A program made the position numbers and the translations under genes. DNA of 64,000 bases from Aurantiacibacter aquimixticola (GTDB lineage Bacteria > Pseudomonadota > Alphaproteobacteria > Sphingomonadales > Sphingomonadaceae): positions 558,001 through 622,000 of the forward strand of contig NZ_RAHX01000001.1 of NCBI RefSeq assembly GCF_003605475.1. The letters run 5' to 3'. Numbering within the stretch: position 1 is the first letter of the stretch; every line of letters begins with the position of its first letter. A model generated the notes under the pieces. The model did not search any database, had not been told where the DNA came from, and worked only from the letters and a program-made list of their open reading frames with translations. This document shows, piece after piece, positions 18,082 to 26,615 of this stretch.

Positions 18082-18258
18082 TCACATTACCAGGCTGAAT
18101 ACGAATGCCACTGCGGCGAAGATCGCGCCCCACATCAATGCCATGCGGATCGTCTGGCTGGTATCGATCTGGTAGGAGCGATACGCGCCGAAGCATAGGA
18201 CCAGCCATCCCAGCAGCGCCACGATCGACACCAGCTGCCCTTCGCCCATGCCACTCAT
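18082..18258 (-). CDS. Small two-helix membrane protein (58 aa)
   Basis: The protein starts MSGMGEGQLVSIVALLGWLV and ends FAAVAFVFSLVM. Two hydrophobic helices (about residues 8-25 and 39-57) flank a short polar loop (AYRSYQIDTSQTIR). The ATG overlaps the stop of the MBL hydrolase gene by four bases (ATGA), so it is coupled to that long operon, which supports it as a real gene despite its size. I do not recognise a named family. It is probably an inner-membrane protein with both ends on the same side. Confidence 0.75.
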   Translation of the reverse strand: MSGMGEGQLVSIVALLGWLVLCFGAYRSYQIDTSQTIRMALMWGAIFAAVAFVFSLVM

Positions 18259-19022
18259 GCGACCAGCTCCATACCGTCATAACCAACCAGCACATTGCTG
18301 GGCACCTCATCGCACAGCGTGGCGTAATCCATGCTCTTGTCCAGATGCGACAGGACGGTTTTCCCAGCCTTGCTGCGTCTCCCTAACTCCAGCGCGGTTG
18401 CCAGATTGGCGTGCGTGGGATGCGGCTCCCGGCGCAGGCAATCCGTAACCAGAATATCGATACCATCGAAGAAATCGACCATGTCATCGGTCAATTCGCT
18501 GAAGTCCGTCGCGTAACCGATTGATTTTCCGTCCGCTTCGAACCGATAGGCCGTCGTGGTGATCGGTCCGTGGGGCATCTCCAGCGTTTCCACGCCGAAG
18601 CCCGCACACATGCGGACATTCTCCAGCGTCGAAAGGTCGACGATGGACGGATAACCATGCTGACCCTTGAAGACGTAGTCGAAACGGAGCCTCAATCTGC
18701 GCGCGGTCGCTTCGGAAGCAAAGCCGGGAACGCCGCTGGTCCGACCGAACCTTATCGGGCGAAGATCGTCTATCCCATGGCAGTGATCGGCGTGATCGTG
18801 CGTCCAGAACACGGCATCTACCTTGGCGATGCCGTTGGCGAGCAGCTGGTTGCGCAAATCGGGAGAGGTGTCGACAAGCAACCTGTTGCCGGCGGCGCTT
18901 TCCACGACAATCGAGACCCTTGTGCGACGGTTCTTCGGCTCCTTGGGATCGCATTCGCCCCAGTCCTCTCCGATACGAGGTACACCGGTCGATGTCCCGG
19001 AGCCGAGGACGATAAGCTTCAC
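18255..19022 (-). CDS. MBL-fold metallohydrolase (PhnP-like phosphodiesterase family)
   Basis: The 255-residue protein opens LIVLGSGTSTGVPRIG and has the metal-binding THDHADHCHG motif near residue 75. Further ligand histidine and aspartate sites are MPHGPITT and YATDFSE, with SHLDKSM near the end. This matches the PhnP/RNase Z-like branch that cleaves phosphodiester or cyclic phosphate bonds; the substrate is not known here. It starts with GTG overlapping the tatD stop (GTGA) and follows tatD as in many alphaproteobacteria, which suggests a housekeeping nucleic-acid or nucleotide role. Confidence 0.88.
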   Translation of the reverse strand: MKLIVLGSGTSTGVPRIGEDWGECDPKEPKNRRTRVSIVVESAAGNRLLVDTSPDLRNQLLANGIAKVDAVFWTHDHADHCHGIDDLRPIRFGRTSGVPGFASEATARRLRLRFDYVFKGQHGYPSIVDLSTLENVRMCAGFGVETLEMPHGPITTTAYRFEADGKSIGYATDFSELTDDMVDFFDGIDILVTDCLRREPHPTHANLATALELGRRSKAGKTVLSHLDKSMDYATLCDEVPSNVLVGYDGMELVA

Positions 19023-19807
19023 GTCGCCGCCTTATCGCGCGCTTTTGTGAACAGCCGGAAGAAATTCGCGCTCGTGGTCTCGCCGAGTTCCTCGACGGTG
19101 ACACCGCGCAGGTCTGCTACAAAAGCAGCGGTATCGCGCACGAACGCTGGCTCGCACTTCTTGCCGCGATGCGGGACGGGCGCGAGGAACGGGCTGTCGG
19201 TCTCCACCAAGAGTCGATCGGCGGGAATTTCCTTCGTAAATTCCTGCAGTTCTGCGGCGTTCTTGAATGTCACTATACCCGATAGCGAAATCGTCAGGCC
19301 GAGCTCCAGTACACGGCGACCAAATTCAGGCGAGGCGGTGAAGCAATGGATCAGCGCCGGAAATGCGCCCTGCTCCATCTCATCGGCCAGCATATCTGCC
19401 GTAGCGTCGTCGGCATCGCGCGTGTGGATCACCAGCGGAAGGCCGGTTTCCCGTGCAACGCCGATATGCATTCGGAAAAGCGCGCGCTGCACATTGCGGT
19501 CGGACTTGTCGTAATAGAAATCGAGGCCGCTTTCACCCAAACCGATCACGCGAGGATGTTCGCTTGCCTTGAGCAGGACATCCCGACCGAGATCGGCATG
19601 CTGGTCGGCCTCGTGCGGGTGAATCCCCACGGTCGCCCAGACATCGTCTTCCTGTTCGGCCAAGCCGACTACGTCACGCCATTCGCTCTCACGAGTCGAG
19701 ATATTGAGAAAGCCGCGAACGCCCGCATTTCTCGCGCTCGTCAACACCTCATCCTGGCGTTCGACCAGCCCCTCGTAATTGAGGTGGCAATGGCTGTCGA
19801 TCAGCAT
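19019..19807 (-). CDS. tatD: TatD-family metal-dependent DNase
   Basis: This TIM-barrel hydrolase has 262 residues. The metal-binding SHCHLNYEG opens the protein (IDSHCHL). The glutamate and histidine ligands follow in GLGESGLDFYYD, VIHTRDAD and LIHCFTA, and the aspartate in LLVETDSPFLAPVPHRGK. E. coli relatives are 3'-5' exonucleases with roles in DNA repair or quality control. I start at the ATG at 19807, which overlaps the metG stop by one base (TGATG); a TTG directly before it is possible but unnecessary. Confidence 0.94.
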   Translation of the reverse strand: MLIDSHCHLNYEGLVERQDEVLTSARNAGVRGFLNISTRESEWRDVVGLAEQEDDVWATVGIHPHEADQHADLGRDVLLKASEHPRVIGLGESGLDFYYDKSDRNVQRALFRMHIGVARETGLPLVIHTRDADDATADMLADEMEQGAFPALIHCFTASPEFGRRVLELGLTISLSGIVTFKNAAELQEFTKEIPADRLLVETDSPFLAPVPHRGKKCEPAFVRDTAAFVADLRGVTVEELGETTSANFFRLFTKARDKAAT

Positions 19808-21375
19808 CAAGCCCCCTCCCCTTCGAGCTCAGGCAACTCGAGGCGTGGAAAAAGCCCATGTGGTTTTTCGAGGCGGAAATCGCTGGCGGCGAGCACCGGA
19901 TACCAATCCGCGGCGCAAGCGTCCGGCGTTTGCCGATCCTCGCCGACGCCCATTGTGCCAAGCAGCTTTCCCATCGCGTCGGGCATGACGGGCAGCACTG
20001 CCACGGCGAGGCGCGCAATCGCGATATAGAGCGTTGCGAGAACGGTGCGCATGCGATCCGGATCGGTTTTCTTGAGGGACCAGGGTGCGGCACTGTCGAT
20101 ATAGGCGTTGCAAGCAAAAACGGCGTTCATCCACGCTTCCAGCCCCTGCGCGAAAGCGAGTTGCGTAAAGGCGGAAGGAAGTTCTTTGCGAACAGCCCGA
20201 TCGATCTCGGCAAGCAGGACCTCGTCCTCTTCAGCCAGATTTTCAAGTGGCGGCAATTCGCCCTCGCAATTCTTGAAGATCAGCGAAAGGGTGCGTTGCG
20301 CCAGATTGCCGAAACTGTTCGCCAGTTCCGAATTTGCCCGATTTACAATGGCTTCGTGTGAATAGCTGCCATCCTGCCCGAATGAAAACTCGCGCAGAAG
20401 AAAATAGCGCAGCGTGTCCACGCCATAACGCTCGGCAAGCTCTGCCGGATCGGTCACGTTTCCGAGCGACTTGCTTTCCTTCTGGCCCTTGTTGAGCAGA
20501 AAACCGTGCGCGAAGACCTGTTTGGGCACCGCGATCCCGGCGCTCATCAGGAAGGCGGGCCAGTACACTGTGTGAAAGCGCGTAATGTCCTTGCCGATCA
20601 GGTGCAAATCGGCGGGCCAGAACTTCGTCATGTCCGCCGTCTCGTCCGGATAGCCCAGCCCGGTGAGGTAATTGGTCAGCGCGTCGACCCAGACATACAT
20701 GACGTGGTCCTCGGCGCCCGGCACCTTGACGCCCCAGTCGAAGCTCGTTCGGCTGATCGAGAGATCGCGCAGGCCGCCCTCGACGAACCGCATCACTTCG
20801 TTGCGGCGGCTTTCCGGCCGGATAAATTCCGGATTGTCGCGATAGAGCGCGAGAAGGTTGTCCTGATAGGCGGAGAGGCGGAAGAACCAGCTTTCCTCCA
20901 CGGTCCATTCGACCGGTGTACCCTGCGGGGACAGCTTCTCGCCGCCCTCCCCCTCGCTAAGTTCGCTTTCGTCGTAATATGCCTCGTCCCGGATCGAGTA
21001 CCAGCCTTCGTAGCGATCGAGATAGAGGTCGCCATTCGCTTCCATCGCTTTCCAAATCGCCTGGCTGGCGCGGTGATGTGCGTCCTCGCTTGTGCGGATG
21101 AATCGATCATGCGAAATATTGAGGACATCGAACAGGTCGCGGAAATGGCCGGACATTTCATCGGCAAGCTCGCGCGGCGTGACGCCGAGATCGCGAGCCT
21201 TCTGCGCCATTTTCAGGCCGTGCTCATCGGTGCCCGTCTGGAAACGCACTTCGCGCCCGGCCTGCCTGTGAAAGCGCGCCAGCACGTCTGCCGCGATCGT
21301 TTCGTAGGCGTGGCCGATATGCGGCCTGCCGTTCGGATAGTGAATCGCTGTCGTCAGATAGAAGGGGTGGGCCAT
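19807..21375 (-). CDS. metG: Methionyl-tRNA synthetase
   Basis: This class I synthetase charges tRNA(Met). The HIGH motif is at residues 19-22 (RPHIGHAY), followed by the connective peptide and the YVWVDALTNY segment that shapes the methionine pocket. The signature usually written KMSKS appears here as KESKS (299-303), within KGQKESKSLGN. At 522 residues it is the short form without a C-terminal dimerisation domain. The zinc-binding CxxC knuckles of the long E. coli-type insertion are absent. It lies in an operon between holB (11-base gap) and tatD (overlap). Confidence 0.95.
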   Translation of the reverse strand: MAHPFYLTTAIHYPNGRPHIGHAYETIAADVLARFHRQAGREVRFQTGTDEHGLKMAQKARDLGVTPRELADEMSGHFRDLFDVLNISHDRFIRTSEDAHHRASQAIWKAMEANGDLYLDRYEGWYSIRDEAYYDESELSEGEGGEKLSPQGTPVEWTVEESWFFRLSAYQDNLLALYRDNPEFIRPESRRNEVMRFVEGGLRDLSISRTSFDWGVKVPGAEDHVMYVWVDALTNYLTGLGYPDETADMTKFWPADLHLIGKDITRFHTVYWPAFLMSAGIAVPKQVFAHGFLLNKGQKESKSLGNVTDPAELAERYGVDTLRYFLLREFSFGQDGSYSHEAIVNRANSELANSFGNLAQRTLSLIFKNCEGELPPLENLAEEDEVLLAEIDRAVRKELPSAFTQLAFAQGLEAWMNAVFACNAYIDSAAPWSLKKTDPDRMRTVLATLYIAIARLAVAVLPVMPDAMGKLLGTMGVGEDRQTPDACAADWYPVLAASDFRLEKPHGLFPRLELPELEGEGA

Positions 21376-21386
21376 TGCGGCTGTCC

Positions 21387-22349
21387 CTAGGCCGCGCTCC
21401 TGCCGCCCGCAAGACCGGCCAGCAGCGTCCCAATTTCCATGATGAGCAGTCCGGGATCGAAATTGGCGGTCGGGGCCTGCCCGCCGAGGCGGACGAGTGC
21501 GGCATGCGTGTCGACAAGTGCAGGTATATCGCCGGAGGCGACGCTGGACATTCTTGCGGACACAACCGCTCTGGCCAGTTCGATGGCTGCAAGCTGCTTC
21601 TCGCGCTTGGGCCGCGCGCCCATCGCGCTTGCCAGCTTGCCCCGCAGCCCGAAATCCGGGTCACCGTGCGTAGCGATCTGCTCCATCAGCTTGAGAATTG
21701 TTCCAAGATCGAGTTCCACAAAGTCGATGGCGGCGCCTGGCGATCCATTTGCTGCGGCGATGGCGGCGGCGCGCATCGCATCGGCGGCCTGCGGAGCTTC
21801 ACGCGCAAGCACGGCGTGCATGTCGGCGTCGTCGACGCGGGGGAAATCGAGCACCCGACAGCGCGAGCGGATCGTCGGAAGCAGCCTTCCGATCCGGTGC
21901 GTGATGAGCAGGAAGAAGGTGCCTTGCGGCGGTTCCTCCAGGCTCTTGAGCAGCGCGTTCGCTGTCGGATCCTCCATATCGTCCGCTGGATCGATGATCA
22001 CGGCGCGCCGATTACCGATGGTCGGCCGCGTGGTAAGCCTCTGCTGCAGACGGCGGATCTGGTCGATCTTGATGTTGCGCGCGGACTCGAATGGCTTTCC
22101 ATCCTCGCGCTTCTTCGCTTCCGCATCGTTCTTCGGCGGATGGGTGATGTAGAGGATATCGGGATGGTCACCGTCTGACTGCGATACGCCCGGCTCGGCG
22201 ACCAGTTCGCGCGCTGCAGCGAGTGCAAATGCCGACTTGCCGACGCCGCGGCGGCCGGAAAGGATCCAGCCATGATGCATCCGCTCTCCGGAAAGCGCGC
22301 GGCGCCATTGCTGCCACGCGTCTTCGTGACCGATATAGGTGCTGCTCAC
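21387..22349 (-). CDS. holB: DNA polymerase III delta' subunit
   Basis: The clamp-loader subunit HolB has 320 residues here. Near the N terminus it shows HHGWILSGRRGVGKS, a P-loop-like sequence. The typical middle segment follows (IDPADDMEDPTANALLKSLEEPP), then ITHRIGRLLPTIRSRCRVL with the SRC motif that contacts the neighbouring ATP site. It follows tmk with a four-base overlap, the conserved tmk-holB-metG-tatD order of alphaproteobacteria. Its C-terminal third is less conserved, which is normal for the family. Confidence 0.93.
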   Translation of the reverse strand: MSSTYIGHEDAWQQWRRALSGERMHHGWILSGRRGVGKSAFALAAARELVAEPGVSQSDGDHPDILYITHPPKNDAEAKKREDGKPFESARNIKIDQIRRLQQRLTTRPTIGNRRAVIIDPADDMEDPTANALLKSLEEPPQGTFFLLITHRIGRLLPTIRSRCRVLDFPRVDDADMHAVLAREAPQAADAMRAAAIAAANGSPGAAIDFVELDLGTILKLMEQIATHGDPDFGLRGKLASAMGARPKREKQLAAIELARAVVSARMSSVASGDIPALVDTHAALVRLGGQAPTANFDPGLLIMEIGTLLAGLAGGRSAA

Positions 22350-22981
22350 CCGCCCTCGCCCAACATCGATGCCAGGGCGCGGACAATCCTCTCGTGCACG
22401 GCATCGGGCGGACCGTTCGCGTCTATCAAAACGAAGCGTTCCGGATCGCTGCCCGCAAGGTCGCGGAAACGCTGCGCCACACGGGCGTGGTAGTCTGCCG
22501 GTTTGCCGCCGATCCTGTCCGAGCCATCGCTATCCCGCTGCGCAAGCCGAGCGGCGATGTCATCTCCGTCCGCGTGAAGGAGGAAAGTCACGTCCGGCAT
22601 CAGCGCCATGGAGCCGATTGTGTGAAGCGACAGGATCGCATCGTCGGAAAGATCGTCTCCGCCGGCCTGATAGGCGCGGGAGGAATCGATGAAACGGTCG
22701 CACACCACCCACTCGCCACGATCCAGCGCCGGCGCGATTGTATTGGCCACGTGATCGGAACGCGCGGCAGCGAAAAGCAAAGCTTCCGCGCTCGCATCCC
22801 AATCGAATTGAGTGTCGAGCAATAGCGCGCGGATGGCTTCGGCACCGGGTGTTCCGCCGGGTTCACGCGTCAGCAGCACGTCGAGCCCGCGCCCGCGAAG
22901 CGTCTCGGCCAGCATCTGCGCCTGCGTCGACTTGCCCACGCCCTCGCCGCCTTCCAGCGAAATGAAGCGACCCATACTCAT
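22346..22981 (-). CDS. tmk: Thymidylate kinase
   Basis: The enzyme phosphorylates dTMP to dTDP. The P-loop FISLEGGEGVGKSTQ is at residues 5-19 and the dTMP-binding TREPGGTPGAE follows near residue 38. The DRFIDSSRAYQ segment (DRY/F-type motif) and an arginine-bearing lid (AQRDSDGSDRIG) come next. I choose the ATG at 22981 (MSMGRFISLEG), which overlaps the stop of the D,D-carboxypeptidase gene (ATGA). A GTG at 22990 or an ATG at 22975 are alternatives. It is part of the tmk-holB-metG-tatD block. Confidence 0.95.
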   Translation of the reverse strand: MSMGRFISLEGGEGVGKSTQAQMLAETLRGRGLDVLLTREPGGTPGAEAIRALLLDTQFDWDASAEALLFAAARSDHVANTIAPALDRGEWVVCDRFIDSSRAYQAGGDDLSDDAILSLHTIGSMALMPDVTFLLHADGDDIAARLAQRDSDGSDRIGGKPADYHARVAQRFRDLAGSDPERFVLIDANGPPDAVHERIVRALASMLGEGG

Positions 22982-24129
22982 GTCAGCCACCCTGAAATGC
23001 CATTGCCGATCCGCTCGAACAGGTTTGCACGATCCACGCTCTCTGCAGCTTCGAGCGGCGCTTCCACTACCACTTCCCCATCGATGGTAAGGCGAATGCG
23101 CGCGATCGTATCACCTTGTGCGATCGGTGCCACGACCGGCCCTCGATAGACGATTTCGGTACGCCAGCGCGAAACCTCCGTGCCTTGGGGCAAAGCAACA
23201 GCGAAATCGCGCGGCAGGCGCAAACCGACTTCGGCTCTATCACCATCCTGTACAGCCGCCTTGCCGACGACTGTTTCGCCCTCGGCAAGCGTTTTGCGTT
23301 CAAAGGCGTCGAACCCCCATTCGAGCAATGCGCGCGCGGCGATATCGCGGCTGCGATCCGTCGGCGCACCGGCAATCACCTCGATCAGCCGCCGACCACC
23401 GCGCTCGGCCGAGCCGAGGAAGGTGAACCCCGCCTCGTTCGTATATCCGGTCTTCATACCGTCGGCGCCTTCGACGCGGCCTGTCACCGGATCGTGATTG
23501 CCTTGCGTCAGATTGCGCCAGGTCAGCAGGCGATGACCGAAAAAGCGGCGATAGAGACCGGGATGCCGCTGCGTGATCGCCTGGCCGAGCAGAGCGAGAT
23601 CGTATGCGGTGGTATAGGTACGCCCGCCGTCCGGAAAACCGTTGGGCGATCCGAAATGCGTGTCGCGCATGCCCAGCGCACGCGCGTTCCGGTTCATCAA
23701 TGCGAGCCAGTCGTCGAGCGAGCCGGTCGCGGCTTCCGCAATGGCCACGCTGGCGTCATTGCCCGATACGGTCGTGATGCCGAGCAGAAGCTGCGCGATG
23801 GTCGGCCGTTCCCCTGCAAGCAGGAACATGTTCGAACCTTCGTTATACCACTCGTCCTCCAGCTCTTGCGTATAGAGGAAGGGCATATCGAGCCGCAGCG
23901 TGCCGTCTTCGACCAGTTCGAACGCCGTATAGGCAGTCATTACCTTGGTGACTGACGCCGGGACGAACCGGCGATCCGGCTCCCGCGCGAACAGCACCTG
24001 GCCGCTCGTCGCATCGACGAGCAATGCAATGGGGATTTCGTCCGGAACCGGCGCTGCTGTTTGTGAGGCGGCGGTGGCTGGCGCTGCGAACATCGCCGCC
24101 ATTATCGCAATCGCTGTGAAATGCCGCAC
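22978..24129 (-). CDS. D-alanyl-D-alanine carboxypeptidase (PBP5/6 family)
   Basis: The protein has 383 residues and a signal peptide ending near AAPATAAS. The penicilloyl-serine motifs are complete: SVTK at 59-62 with nucleophile Ser59, SGN at 122-124 and KTG at 226-228. After the transpeptidase-like domain comes the beta-rich PBP5 C-terminal domain, then an amphipathic C-terminal helix (LFERIGNGISGWLT) that probably anchors it to the membrane. It removes the terminal D-alanine of peptidoglycan pentapeptides in the periplasm. Its neighbours, an RlpA-like protein and a lytic transglycosylase, form a cell-wall module at the head of the operon. Confidence 0.95.
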   Translation of the reverse strand: MRHFTAIAIMAAMFAAPATAASQTAAPVPDEIPIALLVDATSGQVLFAREPDRRFVPASVTKVMTAYTAFELVEDGTLRLDMPFLYTQELEDEWYNEGSNMFLLAGERPTIAQLLLGITTVSGNDASVAIAEAATGSLDDWLALMNRNARALGMRDTHFGSPNGFPDGGRTYTTAYDLALLGQAITQRHPGLYRRFFGHRLLTWRNLTQGNHDPVTGRVEGADGMKTGYTNEAGFTFLGSAERGGRRLIEVIAGAPTDRSRDIAARALLEWGFDAFERKTLAEGETVVGKAAVQDGDRAEVGLRLPRDFAVALPQGTEVSRWRTEIVYRGPVVAPIAQGDTIARIRLTIDGEVVVEAPLEAAESVDRANLFERIGNGISGWLT

Positions 24130-24172
24130 GGCCTCTCCGCTGGATGATCCGACGGACAGGCGAACGCACCGG

Positions 24173-25093
24173 TCAGTCGATTGTCAGGATTCGCGCATCG
24201 TCATAACCTGCTCGCCGCACATTGGCGAGCGAGGCTTCGGCTTCTCCACGGGTGGCGAACGGCCCAGTGCGCACGCGGTGGAAGCGGCCCGAGACAGAGA
24301 CTTTTCCGCCCAGTGCATCGGCCGCGCGCTGGGCATTGGCTTCGTTCGCGAACGCGGCGGCCTGGACATAGAACCGGCCCTCAGTCTCGTTCGGCACGAC
24401 CGTCTCGATCCGCGCCACTGGCTCGCTCTCCATCGATACGACGGGCTCAGGTTGTGGCGATTCAGTGACCTCGGCATCCGAGGCTTCGAGCGCGACAATT
24501 TCGACGGAACTTACCTGGGGGACTCGGCGGGCGGGCAATTTGCGCCGCAGCACCGTGAGCAGCGAGGCAGGCGTCTCCAAACGCAGTGGCGCGGCATTTC
24601 CCGCGCGAAGCTCGAAGCGTTCGACCTCCGGCGGATTGACGCGGCGAACGCGAACCGGCGCCTCGGCCGCTATGCCCAGTTGCACCAGCGCCGCAGGTGA
24701 CAGTGCGAGCAGGTGCTGCGAGTCCAGCGGTCCACGCCGCTCCACACGAACAAGCGCCGTTCGCCCGCTTTCCAACGCCGTTACCTCCACATAGCTCGGC
24801 AAAGGCAGCGTGTGATGCGCTGCGGTGTAGCCAAGTGTACCGTTGTCGAGCGCGGCGTAGCCGACCTCGTCGTAATTCAACGCGTTCGCCGGCGTGTATT
24901 CAACCGCGCCGACTGCATAGGGGATGCCGATAACGACAGGATAATCCGCCGCCGGACCGTTCGTCGATTGCCGCTGAGACGTTGCGGTCAGCGTCGTAGC
25001 GGACGCGGCGCAACCCGCCAGGCCCGAGGCGACGGAGAGGGAAATCAGGACGCGCCAAGGCGCGCGTGTATACTTATCGGCGAGCAAGCTCAT
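24173..25093 (-). CDS. RlpA-like septal-ring lipoprotein with SPOR domain
   Basis: The protein has about 306 residues. A signal peptide ends in the lipobox LAGC. A double-psi beta-barrel region of the RlpA type follows, recognisable from TAAHHTLPLPSYVEVTALES and LLALSPAALVQLGI. A linker with many Glu and Pro leads to a C-terminal SPOR domain (from GRFYVQAAAFANEANAQRAA), which binds denuded glycan strands at division sites. In active RlpA the barrel has a DRGP sequence; here it reads ERRGP, so the expected catalytic aspartate is missing and activity is doubtful. I use the ATG at 25093, which overlaps the mltB 3' end by 20 bases. Confidence 0.82.
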   Translation of the reverse strand: MSLLADKYTRAPWRVLISLSVASGLAGCAASATTLTATSQRQSTNGPAADYPVVIGIPYAVGAVEYTPANALNYDEVGYAALDNGTLGYTAAHHTLPLPSYVEVTALESGRTALVRVERRGPLDSQHLLALSPAALVQLGIAAEAPVRVRRVNPPEVERFELRAGNAAPLRLETPASLLTVLRRKLPARRVPQVSSVEIVALEASDAEVTESPQPEPVVSMESEPVARIETVVPNETEGRFYVQAAAFANEANAQRAADALGGKVSVSGRFHRVRTGPFATRGEAEASLANVRRAGYDDARILTID

Positions 25094-26108
25094 CTGCCAG
25101 CAATCCCACACTCATGGCGTAGTAATTCGAGCAGTTGTATTCGAGGATAACCCTATAATTCTGGGTTAAGAGATAGCCGGGCGCCGAAGGACCGTCGGGT
25201 TCGAACAGGGCAGCCATAGTATTATCGTCGATAGGCGCGCGGGGCTCGATGCCGCGCGCGCGCCATTCGCGTACCGTCAGCCAGCGACTGTGACGTTCAT
25301 GGACACGCGGGCACACGGGCGATGTCACTCGGTTCTCGATGCCGGAACGGTCCGCGCTGTTGGGCACGTAGGCGCGCACCGCCCATGGTTCTCCCGTACG
25401 CCAGCCCGCATCGCGAAAGTAATTGGCGATGGAAGCGAGCGTATCGGCATCGGAATTCCAGATATCGGCCTGCCCGTCGCCATCGCCATCCACGGCGAGG
25501 CGCAGATAGACGCTCGGCAGGAATTGCCCGTTGCCGAAGGCTCCCGCCCAGCTGCCCACGAGCCGACTGCGCGGCACGCCTCGGTCTACCATCTTGAGCA
25601 CGTCGATCAGTTCGCGCTCGAACAGGGTGCGGCGGCGACCGTCCCATGCCAGTGTCGCCAGCGAGCGGGGCAGGTCGAAGCTGCCCATCACCGCGCCATA
25701 GGCGGTCTCGTGGCCCCAGATTGCGACGACGATTTCGGCGGGCACGCCGTATTGACCCTCTACGCGTCGTGCGAGCGAGCCGAGACGGCCCAGCGTCCGC
25801 ACGCCACCATTGATGCGCGATGGCGTGTTATGCCGGTCGAGGTAACTCGCCATTGAGGGAAATCCGGCCGAGCGTGTTGTCCCCGGACTGCCGACATTGT
25901 CGCGATCCAGTTCGAGCACGCGATTGTTCGGCGTGAGACCGGAAAACACGCGGTCGATCGTGCGCTGGCTCACGCCCTCCGCCCGCGCCTTGGCGGCGAC
26001 TGTTTGCAGATAACTGTCGAAGGACTGCGTCTGTGCTGCGGCCGGCGTCGCGAGCAAGCAGATTGCGGAGATTGCGAGGCAGAAGCTGCGAATTGTGTGT
26101 GCGATCAT
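25074..26108 (-). CDS. Lytic murein transglycosylase (MltB family)
   Basis: The 344-residue precursor has a cleavable signal peptide (cut near PAAAQTQ) and no lipobox, so a soluble periplasmic enzyme is likely. The SLT-type catalytic domain has IVVAIWGHETAYG with the catalytic glutamate. The typical GxFQ-like substrate segment appears as AGAFGNGQFLPSVYLRLAVDGDGDGQADIW, and the C-terminal part has NYRVILEYNCSNYYAMSVG. It cleaves glycan strands to 1,6-anhydro-muropeptides during wall growth. It is first in the long minus-strand operon that includes the RlpA-like gene and the carboxypeptidase. Confidence 0.93.
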   Translation of the reverse strand: MIAHTIRSFCLAISAICLLATPAAAQTQSFDSYLQTVAAKARAEGVSQRTIDRVFSGLTPNNRVLELDRDNVGSPGTTRSAGFPSMASYLDRHNTPSRINGGVRTLGRLGSLARRVEGQYGVPAEIVVAIWGHETAYGAVMGSFDLPRSLATLAWDGRRRTLFERELIDVLKMVDRGVPRSRLVGSWAGAFGNGQFLPSVYLRLAVDGDGDGQADIWNSDADTLASIANYFRDAGWRTGEPWAVRAYVPNSADRSGIENRVTSPVCPRVHERHSRWLTVREWRARGIEPRAPIDDNTMAALFEPDGPSAPGYLLTQNYRVILEYNCSNYYAMSVGLLADELARR

Positions 26109-26236
26109 GTTTGCGTCCTAACTCGCTGTCGCGGCGCGGGATATACGCCACGTGAATCCTTAGCGACCGGCGGAGTCTAAACTGCGCCAGCCTGCTTCAA
26201 TCTGAACGATGGCGGGACGATCGGTTTCCGAAAAGA

Positions 26237-26326
26237 TGGCGGACAGGGTGGGATTCGAACCCACGAAGGGCTTGCACCCTTGCCGGTTTTCAAGACCGGT
26301 GCATTCAACCGCTCTGCCACCTGTCC
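26237..26326 (-). tRNA. tRNA-Ser(TGA)
   Basis: The minus strand folds as a class II tRNA. The acceptor stem is GGACAGG with CCTGTCC, and the anticodon stem CCGGT/ACCGG encloses loop CTTGAAA with anticodon TGA, reading UCA. A long variable arm (AAGGGTGCAAGCCCTT) is followed by the T-arm GTGGG-TTCGAAT-CCCAC. Discriminator G and an encoded CCA end the gene at 26237. The long variable arm and anticodon identify serine. Confidence 0.97.
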
Positions 26327-26377
26327 GCTCAGCGGCGGGCGCTAGCGATTGCAGAGCGGCTTGTCACCAGCCCGTTG

Positions 26378-26536
26378 TCAGCCCTGCGCCTGTTCCGGAA
26401 TGAAGATGGCGGACCGACGACGCGCGGTCGCCTCCTCAGGATCGGCATTGGGGCCATCGATATGCGGATTGGACGGACCTTCGCGGCCTGCCACCGGCTG
26501 ATGGATATCGCGCCCTTCGACAAGTTCGAATTCCAC
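26378..26536 (-). CDS. Small conserved-looking acidic protein (52 aa), function unknown
   Basis: The frame from a GTG at 26536 reads MEFELVEGRDIHQPVAGREG and ends RRRSAIFIPEQAQG. A strong purine-rich ribosome-binding site (AGGAAGGAGAGG) precedes the GTG at suitable spacing, the best in this region, and decides the start. The protein is hydrophilic, without a signal or membrane segment. It lies 79 bases downstream of lpdA on the same strand, beyond a hairpin. I do not recognise a family. Confidence 0.6.
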   Translation of the reverse strand: MEFELVEGRDIHQPVAGREGPSNPHIDGPNADPEEATARRRSAIFIPEQAQG

Positions 26537-26588
26537 GGGACCTCTCCTTCCTCCCACCAACGGGCGGGGCGGCGGAGATTTCCCGAAT

Positions 26589-26611
26589 TTGCGACGAACG
26601 GCCCGTCGCAA
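26589..26611 (-). terminator. Hairpin just downstream of lpdA
   Basis: Perfect 8-base arms TTGCGACG and CGTCGCAA enclose a 7-base loop, starting five bases after the lpdA stop. No run of U follows on the minus strand, so it may be a weak or factor-assisted terminator, or an RNA 3'-end stabiliser. Confidence 0.45.
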
Positions 26612-26615
26612 TCAC

